Assembly (NCBI GenBank): GCA_011319805.1
Contig: SJRY01000206.1
Location: 62,001 to 126,000, forward strand
Length of the DNA: 64,000 bases
Direction: 5' to 3'
From: Macrocybe gigantea
Taxonomy: Eukaryota > Basidiomycota > Agaricomycetes > Agaricales > Callistosporiaceae
In this document: in pieces, positions 46,022 to 59,316 of the stretch
Layout of the letters: each line of letters opens with the position of its first letter
Numbering within the stretch: the first letter of the stretch is position 1
Notes under the pieces: model-generated
The model's database searches: none
What the model saw: only the letters and a program-made list of their open reading frames with translations
Told to the model about the DNA's origin: nothing
Translations under genes and position numbers: made by a program

Positions 46022-48120
46022 ATGAGCCTTTCTATTTTGACTCTTCTAATTGGGACCGGTCTGTGGAGCTTGGTAGTCATCTTCAAGAGTAGACGATTCC
46101 AGGTGCTCGAAAAACGAAGGTCCACTTCTCTGATGTCAGCGCTGAACAGGTTAATAGGTTGGCACAATACCGATTCTTGGTTATAGTGGTCTCTGGACAT
46201 CATATATCACTGCCATCAAGTTTCTCAAGAATGGCGACGACGTGCTCCTCGACGGGTGTCGCAAGGTGTGCGCTCGGCCGATACACTCCAGTTTGGACTT
46301 CACTAAAAGTGTCGTTCCGCAGTATAAAAACAAGGTGTTTCGCGTCGCGCAGCTGGATCGATGGCTTCTTGTCGTGAATGGCGCAGAACACTTTATGACA
46401 TACCGAGATGCTCCCGAAAACGTTTTGTCTTTCAAAGCTGCTATGAACGAAGTATTGATCTTAGACGTTTATTGAGTTAGGCTGATTTACTTTCTCTTTA
46501 GCTTCTTCAAATGGATCATACGTTCGGCAACCAAATAGAACGGGGCACTGCATACGCGGCAGCCATAGGGCGTTTCGTCTCACCGCGCAACCTCGTCGAA
46601 ATTCTTCCAGAACTCCTGAATGAACTGGATCATGCCCTAGAGACTCAGATGAGAAATATCGATGATACGAAAGGTTTTGCATCTCCGTACTTTATTTTCT
46701 ATGTCTTCCCCCAGAATTGATTGCTCATAACAGACTGGGCGCCTCTTGCGATAATTGAACCTTTTCAACGCATTATTTGCCAGTCCATTAACAGAGTGTT
46801 TGTTGGCACCGACGTGTGTTAGTCACTTCGCTTGCTAACTATACAATATTCTAATTTCGAAATCAGGCAGAAATGAGGAATTCCAGGACATTGCTATGCA
46901 GTTTACCGCGAGCATCGCAATGGCTGCATCGCTCATCAACTTGTTTCCTGATGCTTTGAAACCGTGCGCTTCAGTCCCGAAATCCAAAATTTGCAACCAG
47001 TCCACTGACGCGAAGTTATTACCAGGTTGGCGGGCAAAGCATTCAGCAAAGTGCCTGTGCACGTACGAAGCATTGTTAAGCATATTGGCCCTTTAATTGC
47101 GGAACGTCAAAGACTCGCAAGTGAATACGGAACTGGTTACTCTAACAAACCTGTCTGTTTTACTCTGCTTTGATTTACGATGCACGTCCAGGATACTGAA
47201 CCAGATCTTGTACAGAACGACCTACTGGAATACCTCATTGACTGCGCAGAAACTGACGAAGAGCGTAGCCCCGAAGTTATCGGTCTTAGGCTGTTAAACA
47301 TGAATGTTGCTGCCTTGCACACGACGACTATGGTATATCTTCCATTAAATGGAGCCTGCCTGTTCTAAATCCGTTGCTCTTCAGACCTTCACACATGCTC
47401 TCTATCAATTAGCATCCATGCCCGAATGTATCTGTATACTTCGCACAGAGGTTGAAGAAACACTTGGCAGGGATTCGGCGCTGTGGACCAGAGACATGTT
47501 AGAGGGTTGTTGGAAACTCGACAGCTTTTTTAAAGAAAGCAATCGAGTAAATTATCTGTCCGCCAGTACGTTCATGGGTATGACCAATGTACAGTTTCAA
47601 GTTTGCTGATTTTTTCACTGCGCTAGTATCCATGGCCAGGAAAACCTTGCAACCTGTCACCCTGGCTGACGGAACGACGGTGCCTCCAGGCGACATAATA
47701 GCATACTCAACATGGGCGGCCCATATGAGCGCAGACGAATACGACGACGCCGAGACCTTCAAGCCCTTCCGCTTCTCCGACAAGCGAGAGGCTATCGCAT
47801 CCCAGCAGGTATCCGTAACCGAGGACGCGAAACTGCGCATGACCGGGGTTGGACCACATTACCTACACTTTGGAGCGGGCAGTCATATTTGGTGAGTGTG
47901 CCTTTCGAAAGTATCATTGTATGAATTGAGTACGATCTGGCCTCACAGTGGCGGTCGTTTCATGGCATCTACGGAGCTCAAAGCACTCATGGCTATGCTC
48001 TTATTAGGCTACGAGTTTAGAACAGAACAAGAAGGGATCCGACCCGCCGACTCTTGGTTTGGGGCAGCCCGAATTCCCGACCCCCAAGCCAAGCTTCTGT
48101 TCAAGAGAAAATCGTGCTGA
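46022..48120 (+). CDS. Cytochrome P450-3 (ent-kaurene-oxidase-like, paralogue of P450-1)
   Basis: Close relative of P450-1. It starts at ATG 46022 (MSLSILTLLIGTGLWSLVVI). After an intron come 'VGTIPILGYSGLWTSYITAI', 'NKVFRVAQLDRWLLVVNG', 'DAPENVLSFKAAMNE', 'DHTFGNQIERGTAYAAAIGR', 'INRVFVGTD', 'LRLLNMNVAALHTTTM' (I helix), 'MLEGCWKLDSFFKESNRVN' (ExxR), 'DGTTVPPGDIIAYSTWAAHM', 'FKPFRFSDKRE' and heme loop 'FGAGSHICGGRFMASTELKA', the Cys codon split by an intron near 47892-47948. It ends 'WFGAARIPDPQAKLLFKRKS'. All frames join. The I helix lacks the usual D/E-T pair, as in P450-1. Directly followed by acyltransferase 2 on the same strand, 240 bp away. Probable role: oxidation of a terpenoid skeleton. 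Confidence 0.88.
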
Positions 48121-48360
48121 CTTGCCATGCTGCCGTCGTCTCGTGTCGGCATAATCAGAACTTTCCGTATATTGAACATCCTGGGCGCCCCTGGCCTATG
48201 CCTCTTTTAATTTGGCGATAAGTATTTTGTTAGTTGCGCGGTGTCATTCCGAGTCCGTAATTCGAACCTAAGCCTATTCGTTTCCGAATCAGCACTGAAC
48301 TATGGTTCATATGCAAGCAAATTGAGTAATTTGTTCTGGCTGTACGTTCCCTCGGTCGGA

Positions 48361-49598
48361 ATGGACTCCCAACCTTCTGCCCCAAGACTTTTCTTTCTGT
48401 CCCAGCTGCTGCTGCTCATCAGTCTCGTCATCAAACCCACGCCCTATCGATGGATCTTTTTCCTTCTCCTCTTACTCATCAACTCATACGCCTATTTCTT
48501 CGTTCCGACGGACATGGCGTTGAAGAGCTCACTCGTCATGTGCACGTTCACGGCCTCGGACTACATACTCCTCACCGACGTTCAACGCGAACTCGCCCTC
48601 GTCGGCCAACGTGAGCCCATCTGGAAAGCACCTTTCCGGGAAAGGCTGAAATGGGGCTCCAAGCTTTTGATAAGCACCCGAGGAGTGGGGTGGAAACACG
48701 AACCCGCACCGCCTATCATTCCGCCTCATCCTCCCCAATCCATTTCTCGCATCTCTTTCATCCTCGCGCAACTAAAAAGGTCCTTTATATGTTTCCTGAT
48801 CTACGACCTCTGCGCGAACTTCATTCTCATGAAGAATCCAGCGTTGTCTGGGGAAGGTAAAGTAAAATTCGGCGATTTGCCTTTGATAGATCGTTGCACG
48901 GGTGTCCTTGGTATCGCCGTCGGGGGGTGTATAGGAATCAATTTGCCATACATTTGGATGAGCATTGCTATGGTGGCGTTGCAGTTGAGTGACCCGTCGG
49001 AATGGCCAGATCTATTCGGCAATTGGGGGGATGCATACACGGTTAGAAAATTCTGGGGGTAAGTTAGAAACTATCGTTGAGTTGGTAAGAACTGATAATG
49101 ATTATCACTTACGGCAGGCGCGTTTGGCATCAAGGCTTTCGAAGAGTATGATCCGGGCGATTGACAATTGTTTTTACTGACTTCTGTTTGCCCATCTAGA
49201 TTGTGTCTTCTCATGGAAAGTTTCTTGCTCACCGCATCCTGAAATTTCCGCAGGGCTCTAGACGGTCGTCCTATACCCAGCTATATGTCGCATTCTTGAT
49301 ATCTGGCATTATCCACACAATGTCATACCCACCCAGATTTACGCTTGCGTTTGATCACCGAGCTCTCTTTTTCTTCTGTTCGCAGGCCTTGGCCATCACA
49401 GCCGAGGACGTTGTCATCGCCACGCTCGAAAGGTACACTGGCAAAAAACAACCTGGCGAACTTGTGAAGCTCGTCGGTTATGTGTGGACGTACTCTTGGT
49501 TTGTGTATTCTATTCCGGCTTGGGCAGATTCTACGGTAGGAGAGGGGGGAGGGGCCAAGGACCGTCTGTCATTTAGCATAGTCCAACTGTTCTTGTGA
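48361..49598 (+). CDS. Wax-synthase-like membrane acyltransferase 2, intact
   Basis: Paralogue of the gene at 34518. It starts at ATG 48361 (MDSQPSAPRLFFLSQLLLLI) with two predicted helices before 'SDYILLTDVQRELALVG'. Family blocks: 'RERLKWGSKLLISTRGVGWK', 'HEPAPPIIPPHPP', 'LSDPSEWPDLFGNWGDAYTV', then 'FWGRVWHQGFRR' across an intron near 49060-49116, 'IVSSHGKFLAHRILKF' after a second intron near 49146-49199, 'SGIIHTMSYPP' with the conserved His, and a last helix 'LVGYVWTYSWFVYSIPAWAD'. About 378 residues, usual for this family. Likely acylates a hydroxyl placed by one of the P450s; acyl donor unknown. Confidence 0.85.
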
Positions 49599-50144
49599 GT
49601 AGTGTCCATAATGACTTTAGGTCCGTGTTTCGATTCGAGAGGTGTCGCGCTCTTGGATAGCCATTTTGTGTGAAGCCCTTGAGATCATAGCCAGCATGAC
49701 GTATACTGACGGGCGAGTCGACAATGATGAACAGATCTCGCGCGGCAATAGCCAGCGATGGGTAAAGTAGTGCAAGAGGCCTACGCTTTGCCCAGAGCCA
49801 CCAGCGCTAGCATGTTAACATAGACAACAGTAGCCCCGACTTTGCTAAAGTGCTATATGATTAAGAGGCCAATGAAAAAAGCGGTCGATGTTGTGGCAGC
49901 TCGCTTGTAGATGGCTGAGTGCCTTCGGCGGCCGGCGCGGTTTTCCGTGTTTGGATTCCGACATTCGTGCCCCCAGCTGCCATGCATATGGCGCGTAGAA
50001 GCGACTGTGCATGTGAGGATACAACCTTTACATTTGCAGACCGACCAAAATAGAAGTGTCAGAGACATTAATGGGTTGAAGATTACGATATGCTCATTGC
50101 AGTTCCAATAACAAATTGCACACATATAGGAAATGGGGAATAAG
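49599..50144. other. Convergent intergenic region
   Basis: About 550 bp between two 3' ends, marking the right border of the candidate cluster. No gene seen. Confidence 0.5.
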
Positions 50145-53100
50145 TTAGAACGACCTAAGGGAGATCTGCGGTTTCGCGACGGCGGTTGCAGTTGTCGCAG
50201 TCGCACCTCCAACCGCGCGTCGGATGGCCTGCTCTAACAGTTCCTTGGTCGAACTGTCAAGTTCGGCAGCGGCTTCCTTGAACGCTGCGGGTGACGCCGT
50301 GGCATATTGCAAAAGCTGGGCCACCGTCTGTGATTTCACGGGTGATTGCGCATTGGAGGAATTCATCAGCAAGAGGGAAAGTGTTGGAAGAAGCACTGCC
50401 AACAACCGGACACCTACGAAAAAAAAAAACGCTGTAAGGTACAATGAAGTGAGCGGGGTAGTCTGATATCTCACGATGCTGTTCCGGTACGAAATTGAAC
50501 AAGGATGAAAATGCTTTCCAAACTTCTCCTACCGCAGATGACTGAATGTCCGATATTGAGCCATCGCTGGCTAGCGGCGAGACTTTGGCAACATATTCGA
50601 TCAGGCTTGGTACCAAAAAGCGGGAACATTGAAGCAGAATTTTGTGCCCCGAGGTTGCTGCAACAATTAGTGTTTTCGCACAATGAGCGGCAGTGAGGGA
50701 GATTTGAGACTAATCTTCATGAGCAAATGGAAACAACGGTGTAGGGGGAGTGCGTCTCACGTCGTCAGACTCGACAAGTTTCTGTGATATAAGAGAGCAG
50801 CAATGTTCAATGACGACTTGGCTGATGGGAACGTCCGCTCGTATGACAGTCAAGATGAGGACCGCAGCCAAGAGGTTATTCTTCACTTTCTTAGTAGATA
50901 TCGTCCCGACGCGACCGCTGCGTAGTTGTCAGTCACCTTTCTGCTTATACGGAAAATGCACTTGCCTCATTGCATCTATATTCACCAGGCAGGCAGATAA
51001 GAGTCCATGCACCAAACGATTGTATCGGTCTTCTGCATCAACGTCCGTAATGGTAGGAACATCCAAAATAGCCTTTAATGATGGCAATGTTGGCCCGACT
51101 AGATCGATTTCGGATGATTCATCCTTCAATAATTCTGTTGTTGCTCGAGGTTAGACATCGACTGGGGTTAGGGATTTGAAACATTTCCAACCGCTATACA
51201 AAAGACCGGCTAATCCTCGAATATCCTCCCTTTGCGATGTCGGTGTCGAAGCGGCTATCGAGGTTATGGCAGTAAATGCCGCAGTAACCATTCTAACTCT
51301 ATCAGTGAGTTCTCCTTCTGGCATCATGACTTCAGCTTCATCGAACAGTGGGTTATTGAAGGGTCGTCTCACCAAATGTGAGTCCGCGGAAGGGTGTATT
51401 CGCGTGCCTTAGGATATTGGCACAGATCCGGAGACAATGTGCTCGTGGAGAAGTAAGCGACATAGGTTCAGTTGAGCTGTTGTTTTGATAGTTATGCCTT
51501 TGGGAGGATGTTGAATAACTACGTACTAACCTCAGCTCTTGAGTCGAATCCTGAGTGCTTGACAATACAGACAGCATTTCCACGAGATGTATTTTGACCA
51601 CAGCAGACTCCGTCAGTGCCAATCTATAGCAGAGACTCATGAACTCGTCAAAAAGAGCGGGTTCTTTCATCGCTTTCCCGGAGTATTCTGGTTTGACTAG
51701 ATTTTTGAGCGCCTGCAAAGCTGATAAAACCAGTGTCTGACGTTCCAGAGTAGGGACAGAGGAATCCGCTGAAGAAGTGGCTAAAGCTTCGAAAACGAGG
51801 CCAAATACTACGAAGAAAAGGGCGGAAGGGTCCTCGCGGTGTCTCAAGTCGGCTATCTTTTCGTTCGTAATCTGCTCCTGTCCGTCCATTGCAGCAAGGA
51901 TATATGGGTCCTGTTGACTCATGCAAGTGGCAATAGCCTGCAGTATAACGGACCACGATTTGGCATAGTACTTAAATAATAAAGAGTCAGGATAAGGCTA
52001 GGGCATGAAGCACAAAGCACTGACGGGTAATAGGACTTCCTTGCCAAGGCTAGAGTATGAAGAATCTAGGGCAACAGTCGACGAATCGAGGAGGAATTCT
52101 GAATCCACCCTGATGCTAGCATAATCTCGGAGAGCAGCAATCCACAGTGAGGCGAGGACTGCGCGGTGAGGGTTGACGACGGCGTCTAGATAGGTCTGGG
52201 TCGGAGAGGCTACTTGAAGCTGCGCCCATGCGGATAAAGTTGATATGCGTAGCATGGCGGAAGCATTGGGGCTTTGCATACCAGTCTCACCCAGTGAAAC
52301 CATCCCCGTATCTGAGAGCGTGATGACTAATGCAAGGACGGCGCTGCGTATCAGTAAGCAACGTACCCTTTGCCTGCTCTAGTGCAGTGACAAGTAGTTT
52401 GAGAATTCTTCCCATTCTGCTGACATCTTTAACAATGCCAGAACCGACAAAGATTGCACAAGCGTTGACCGCCGATGCGAGGATCTCTGGCGTTGAATCC
52501 GTGGAAAAAGCCGGCGTGAGTGCTGATGTTATTGGAGCTTGATGTTGTTCGAGAAGAAGGGTATCATCATAGGCAGGATCGGGTGTCGCTGAAAACGTCT
52601 ATCCACGAACAATCAGCACAACCGACTATGGCACAGAGTAGTTCAATAGTTTACCTGAATGACGTCGCGCAGTACAACCAAGCCCTCCAGTCGGATTTCT
52701 GTGACGTATGCCGCAGATGCTGTAAACGCCATTTTGATTAGGTCCGGGACGCGAGTCACCAGCAGGCCAGATGCCGGCAAGCCCCTGTTGCGCGCAAAGA
52801 CAGGGTCTATGTGTTCCTTACGGCCGCTGCGTGCGACAATTGTGCAAATTTGATGCAGACATTGGAGGGCGAATAACTGCGTTCTCCATCGCGATGTGCC
52901 ATGGGTCCGAATACCACCGCTGGGGTCTTGGGATAAACCCAAATTTAGCGAGTCTCCTTCATCGTCACGTAAGTTCTGGCGAATTGCGGCATCGGCCACT
53001 TGCTGAGAAGCAGTCGTCTTGCTCATGATTCGCTGACACAGGTCGATCCACGCAGACGGATTGTGGATCACAGTCTGTTCCAGCCAACTTGAAATGACGT

Positions 53101-56100
53101 TCCTCACACCTTGAATAGAGGGATCATCATCCAGCATACCGAAGAGATCTTCAACCAGCTGATCTCCACCAAGACGAGACATCGCAAGCGCGTCCTTCTG
53201 AACCAGCTGGTAGAGTGCATTGATGGATGCAAGCTTCAACGGGCGTCGAGACGATGAAAGATGACCGCGGAATCGCTTGACTAGGTCAGGAATGTCAACG
53301 TGTTCTGGTGCGAACATTAAGAAATGTTGAATGCACTTGGTCGCTTCCACATAGATGGCCTCGTCATCTTCCATGGAAAATTCATGCACTAGGTTTAATA
53401 CAAGAGTTCGTGTCCGGGGAGATTCCTGCATGTCCGGCCCGAGAACGTTAATCACTGCGTCGATGATCTGACAAACAACTGGGTAAGCAGGGTGGTCACC
53501 ACTGAGGTTCGCGTTTGATAGTGTCCCGCCGCCACGTTCATGCGACTCCAAGAGATAAACCTTCAACAGCATCCCCAGTGTTCCTGGGACGAATGGCGAA
53601 TATCCGAGACTAGCGGCATTGATAACGCATGCGAGGGCATTCAAAGCCCAAAAGTGGACGGTGGGATGCGGATCATTACCCAGTGACATTAGCACATTCA
53701 CTGTCGTTTTCAGGAGCGGTCCAGCAGCCAGTCCACCGACATGACTGTAGATTGAACCAAATGCCAGAGCGCAGCCTGCGCGCCCATATGGATCGCGATT
53801 GCTAACAACTTGGTCTACAAGATCCTTGATTTGTGCCGTCAAGAAGCTCGTGCCCGAAAGACTTGCAAGGCGACCTATAGACTCACTGCTCGCGGAGCGC
53901 AAGACTATATCACCATCTATCAGAGCATCCTTCAAGAATGGGGACAAGAGGGAGGTGACTTGGGTAGAGCCAAAAGTGTCGCGCGCTTGGCGGAAATGTG
54001 AAGAACAGGCTTGGCGAAGAGCGAGAACGATGCCAATGGCTGCATTGACAAACACAGCAGCCTTGCGGCCCGCGTTCTTGTCCAGCTTCGACGAGCGAAC
54101 GGAATCCAAAAGGAGCGTTACTATCCGGACCGTCGAGGTAAGGTCCTGTAATGGAAGGAGCTGTGCGAACAGCTCAATGGCAGTATCAACTACAGACGTC
54201 GCCGGCGGTGGCGGCTCCACCGGTCGATATTCCATGTTTTTGGATACAACTCCACAAAGCGAAAGAGGGTCATGTTCGCAGCCGCCAATCACAGGTTTTC
54301 GAAGCTAAGGAAGGAAAGGCAATGAGCGCAAAGACAATGCTGGTGCAAAAAGCTAGTCTTCTCACAAATGCATCAATGGAGACCTCTATAGTATCTCTAT
54401 TGAGATAGTCGGAGGTCGGTTGAGAAGAGTCATCCCGAACGGCGCTATTTCCGGTGTCGGCGACTTCTCTCGAGGTCACGCCGTACGCATAGCCATCGAC
54501 GCTTTGCCAAACCGAGGTGAAGTTCCCTGCGGACGAGGCAATCGCCGCCTGAACAGATGAACCAGCATACCCATCTGGACTGGCAAAAAGGGCAACCGCC
54601 GACTGGAGCAAAGCCGTTTGAGTCGAGTCCGGTATACTGGAAAAACCGAGGGCCGTGAAGCACTGATATACTCGCCGACGCAGCAAGGCCTCGGCGGCGC
54701 GCAAATTCAGACCTTTAAGGCCTCTGGTTCCCTCGGGCGTCTGAATCTCGGACGGATCTTCGACGTTCTGCGAGACAAAGTTGTTTGCGAATTGAAGCGC
54801 ATTGCTAAGGACCGAAGCAATCCGTCGACCGACATCAAGGGTGACCAACACAGCAGAGTTGTGCTGGAGGAAACTCAAGATGGCTCCCAACGCATTCTCG
54901 CGAACTCTAAGAAGGAACATCCATTCTGCAACTGAGCGCCCGATATTGCTGGCAGTGTCTTTGCTCGTGGGCTTCGGAAGCGCATTCCGCCAAAGGACGA
55001 GCAGCTGTGGGAGATGCGGCCTGACAAAATTCGGACCTAGGGCCATCAAGGCCGCAATCGATATCCACGCGACTTCCACCTCAACGCCAGCGACTCTGAG
55101 ATCGTGGTCTCCGGCGCGTTTCAAGAGCTGAATGGCCATATCCAGGACCTTTGCGCTGACATCGTACGACACATACAAAGGCCGTTCTGGAATGATAGAA
55201 ACAAGAGCGGCCAAGCCGTATGCATGACCTAATGAACGCAGATGTACGTCCGAAGGCGCGGCGGGCGATGTGATTGAGTTCATGTCGCGCTGAAGCATCT
55301 CCATTACAGATAGAATGATTTTCGGCAACCGCAATGGTGTGGAGTAACAAAAACACCTTAGAGCCCAGGACGCTGTTACACGCGTAGTATGGCTTGGGTG
55401 GCCCAAAAGAGTGACAAGAGGATCCGCCAGGGCGTCCTGCATGCGGAAGTTAGAACTACAAAGATAGACTGGCGAATAAGACGCACCTGTACAGGAGGAG
55501 GCGCATTCCCAAGTTGTTGCAGCAAACCCGCCACTTCACGCAAAACGATTGTCAATACTGCGGACGTAGGGGCGACTTGCCCTGGCATCATGGCCGGCCA
55601 TCTTTTCAAGTACGCATTTGCCAGTTCCTGTATCGCGCTTATCTGGGCTTGCTCGCTGAGCATCTGTACGCCGATGAGATCCCTGAGCAGTACTCCAACG
55701 AGGGAACGGGCGAGCAACGCTTCATAACGACTCGAGGAAGCCTTCGGGTGGTTGACGATTTCGCTCATCAGATGTGCCACGATGAGCGAAAAATTCGTTT
55801 CCACGAATGAAGGACCCAGACGTGTAAGAAGGGCCGCATAAAAATCGAAAATTCCTATCCGAATCTTCCTAGAGGCATTGGGCTTGTTGAAGTGCGTCGA
55901 AAGGTGACTCAGCATTTCGTTTGGCGTGAACGTCGTCTTCAAGATCACGTCAGCTGCAGAGCTTGCCGTGGCGGGAACTCCAGCTTCATTGTCATCCTGC
56001 TCTTTCTTAGCTTTGTGTGCAGGTGCCGGAGTGGGTATCGCGCGTTCCACCTGTGTCGATGCAAGCATATGGCCAACGAGCTGCGCAAAAGCGTGACGGG

Positions 56101-57131
56101 TGGCTTGGTCCGCGGATTCCAGGCTCTTTACGCATTGTGCTACGATGGCGTCAACATCGTTCGCGGAAGGGAGATTTCCCTCGCCAGAATACATCGCTGA
56201 AATGACCTGGGATTCTACGATCAACGAGGGTGTCGGAATGTCAGAGGTTCCTTACATGGGCAGCAGCTCTTTGGACAGGCAGTGATTTATCGGTCAACCC
56301 ATTTCTCATTTGCTTAAGGATATCTTTCGCGGCGGCATCGGTTATTGCGCGTCTTGCCGTAGTCAGCGCCTTTTTAAGGGCTACGAGAGCGTGCTGACGG
56401 AGAAGAGACGACTATTGGCAGGTTCGATCAGGACAGAAAAGGCAACGCAGACAATATCTGTGCATACATTGGAAGATCTGAACGTTTTGATAGAGATTGT
56501 GTAAATCTCCGCCATGAAAGACATGTACTGGAGATGGGGCGGTTCAATACAAACATTTGAGTTCGTTGTCGCATACCGCACCTGAGATCCAAAAACTGCC
56601 ATGATATCTCCAATGCATGAGAATGCTGCCCTACGTATGGTTCAAAACGAGGCTCGTTCCATGTCACGACAGAAAACGAACATCTTCACCATATCCTTAT
56701 CCTGTGTTTTGAAATCGCCTGCGATCTTCATAAAAGATTGCAAGGTATCGAACAGCGTCCTCGTTTCTCCGCGTGTGTATAACGCAATCAGACATCTTGC
56801 TACTAAGTTCCGAAAAGCACGACCAGGAGTTGGATAAGGTTCAGGTGCCGAAATAATCTTGATGAGTGAGCTCTCCAATGTTGACTGCTTTAATTTGAGG
56901 TCATCCTATTGACCCAGTCAGTAGCAAGATTCTGTCGGCGGTGCCTAACACCGACCATAGGAACCTCCGCAATCCTTTTCTCTATGAGAGATAGCCATCG
57001 AAACAGATAAACTTCTCCATTCTCGCCGGAAAGCTCTGACTAGTTTGCAAGTCAGTCAATTGGCCACTGAAACGAGGATAGAGAGTAGATACCTCCTCTA
57101 GTTCGTCTATCAGCAATTGCCCTTCCGGCAT
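50145..57131 (-). CDS. Laa1/HEATR5-type HEAT-repeat protein (AP-1/clathrin trafficking)
   Basis: Very large HEAT-repeat scaffold that helps bring AP-1 and clathrin adaptors to Golgi and endosomes in yeast (Laa1) and animals (HEATR5). It starts at ATG 57131 (MPEGQLLIDELEE, then SELSGENGEVYLFRWLSLIE), followed by 'NLVARCLIALYTRGETRTLF', matching the conserved N-terminus, and 'ILKQMRNGLTDKSLPVQRAA'. Long exons at 54270-56224 and 52643-54292 run without breaks ('VDQVVSNRDPYGRAGCALAF', 'HPTVHFWALNALACVINAAS'). The tail is 'SQTVAQLLQYATASPAAFKE' and 'KPQISLRSF', stop 50147-50145. Around 2000 residues with roughly ten introns, as expected. Long intact frames here show the assembly is good in this part. 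Single-copy housekeeping gene. Confidence 0.9.
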
Positions 57132-58748
57132 GGTACCGTTCCAATAAGCCGAATCCTTGGTCAAGTCCTTTAATGCCGTTGCGGGAGTGGGACGTTGGGA
57201 AGGGATGAGGTAAGCCACTCCACGTGATTAGTGTCATATATCCAAACAACACGGCGATCACGTGCCACTTCTTTCATCTTGTGTCGTCTATGCATTCATC
57301 CCAGAAACTGCGTCGAGATAGACTGAAAATATCCTCTTAGCTGACGTCCAGCAAATTTGCACTATTGCATACAGATTCGCAGAGATACCTGAAAATTCGA
57401 GGCGCTTGAAAAACGGTCTACAACGCTACAACGCAATTTACCGCAGTGGCGTTGCGAGAACTTCCGTTAGTTGTCCTAGGCATAAAGTCACAGATCCTTA
57501 GTGGGTGATGTTAACTTCATCCGCATGAATTCTCAATAATATAGCGTTCTTCGGAAGAGCGCTTACATTTTCCTTCCCGAAATGGACGATCACTGGCTAC
57601 ATTGCTTCTGTCACTAGAGCTGGAGCGTCGTCACGAGTTGGCATTGGTCGCAAGCAAGATGGTGCTCGACGATCTCAGCTCGTTGGTTCAACTGATTTAT
57701 CACATCATCTTTCATTCGGCCCGCGAGCCTCCCTGCCCATGTGGTAGCTGAGGATATGCGGACCTGTGCGAAATCTATCGGCAAGAAGTAGCACTCTATG
57801 GAGGTTCTCTAAGAGACCAAGGCATATGGCTCCCAGATACGGATTTTGCCGCAACCAATCCGGGTTCCGCAAGCATTCCAAGCGGCATGTACGTACCTAC
57901 ACGGATACAGGACCAAAACCGTTAGCTGTCCGTTCCTCGACTGCAAAATGGAGCAACACGAGGCGTAATATGCAGCTATTTGCGAGTTTCGATCAGATAA
58001 GGGACGTTCTGGTGTGTTCATGGATGAAAATATCTGTCGCTTTCCCTTATTGATGGGCAATGTAAGTGCATGTGCCCGCTAAATGCATGGGCGGAGCCAT
58101 AGGGTATTGATTATCGCACATCAGCATTTGACTTCCTTGTCGCAGTCTCCGATGCGCCGCAGCCACATCGCGCCGCTGAGTGTGATCATAAGGCGGACGA
58201 AGGTGAGCGAACAATTAGTCTCCGCTAATTCTGGCGATTTTGACCAAGTTGAAAACGATTCTGTCTCCGAAATCAGATCAGATGGCATTCGATAACTCTT
58301 TTTTAACTATCCCTCTGTGTGCCAGTGTTTGCTCCCACTTCTTCTGCTCTTCGTGTTATCGAGATTTCGACCATCTGCTCATCAACGCCGTTCAGATAAT
58401 CCGGTTGATTATATAGAATTTATTCCCGTAAGTGCGACAATGCTTTGTGCTGCGCTTTGTTTTTTTCCCCTTGATTTTCCTACTTTGAGACATGCTCTAG
58501 AGTTGCATTGTTCCGTTGCAACAGGGTTTATTGTAGCTTGGCGCAATGTCTCATTCCCATGCACTGGTACAGCGCAAAACATGCGCCCCATCTCCACGTC
58601 GTGGTAATCCTCCGACTTCATAGGGACCTAACACCTGCAATTCCACTTTTTCCTTTGCCGCCCTCAATTCATTCGAAATCTGACCCGCACCTGCTCCCTT
58701 TGTCGGTAGATCTCAATTCTTCCCAAGGCCGAATGATTGATATTTACT
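57132..58748. other. 1.6-kb stretch without supportable gene
   Basis: Short frames on both strands (for example plus 57766-58053 and 58317-58607) with no motif or credible splicing. Includes the promoters of Laa1/HEATR5 (left) and the GNAT gene (right). Confidence 0.45.
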
Positions 58749-59316
58749 ATGTCGTGTGAACAAGGTTCGCAGCCAAAGTGGATTAGCTTTCTTCACGGCC
58801 CATTATATTGACCTATCTCGCACAGACGTGTTTTGCAGACCCATCTGTATTGAAGAAACTTTCCCACTCCGCCATTCGGTCCTCTGGCCGGACAAACCTA
58901 TCTCTCACGTGTTCCTGCCTGAGGACGAGAAAGGAGTGCATCTTGGCGCTTTTTTAGCATCTCGTGATCAACCTGTTGCCGTCATCTCTTTGTTCGTCGA
59001 ATCAGTACCTTCCAGCGCCGGCTCGCTTCTCGCTCAGAGTGGAGTTGAGCCTGGTGAGCCTGACCAAGTGCGATTTCGAAAGTTCGCCTGCGATCCGGAA
59101 TACCAAGGCCAAGGAATCGGAACAAAGTTATTGCAGCACGCCATCATCATCGCTCGCTCCGATATGAGCGCGAAAATTGTCTGGTGTGATGCCCGGACAA
59201 GCAGTTCCGGCTGGTATCAAAAACGAGGATTGACACCATTCGGAGAAATCTTCTTCAAGAACGCGGTGGAATACGTCCGAATGTATATCGATGTCAGGAA
59301 CTCGGTATCTTTATGA
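58749..59316 (+). CDS. GNAT-family N-acetyltransferase
   Basis: Acetyl-CoA-dependent acetyltransferase with a single GNAT fold. The first exon is only 16 nt (ATG 58749, MSCEQ), followed by a 61-nt intron (58765-58825) and one long exon. Family marks: 'PLRHSVLWPDKP' at the N-terminus, typical of small-molecule GNATs, then the acetyl-CoA loop 'FACDPEYQGQGIGTKLLQHA' and C-terminal 'WCDARTSSSGWYQKRGLTP' with 'FGEIFFKNAVEYVRM'. About 168 residues. Substrate unknown; no neighbour suggests one. Reading through the intron from a GTG is open but lacks an ATG, so the spliced start is preferred. Confidence 0.85.

Noticed and set aside
50500..56200. Plus-strand frames of up to 169 codons
   Set aside because: They are antisense shadows of the long Laa1/HEATR5 exons.
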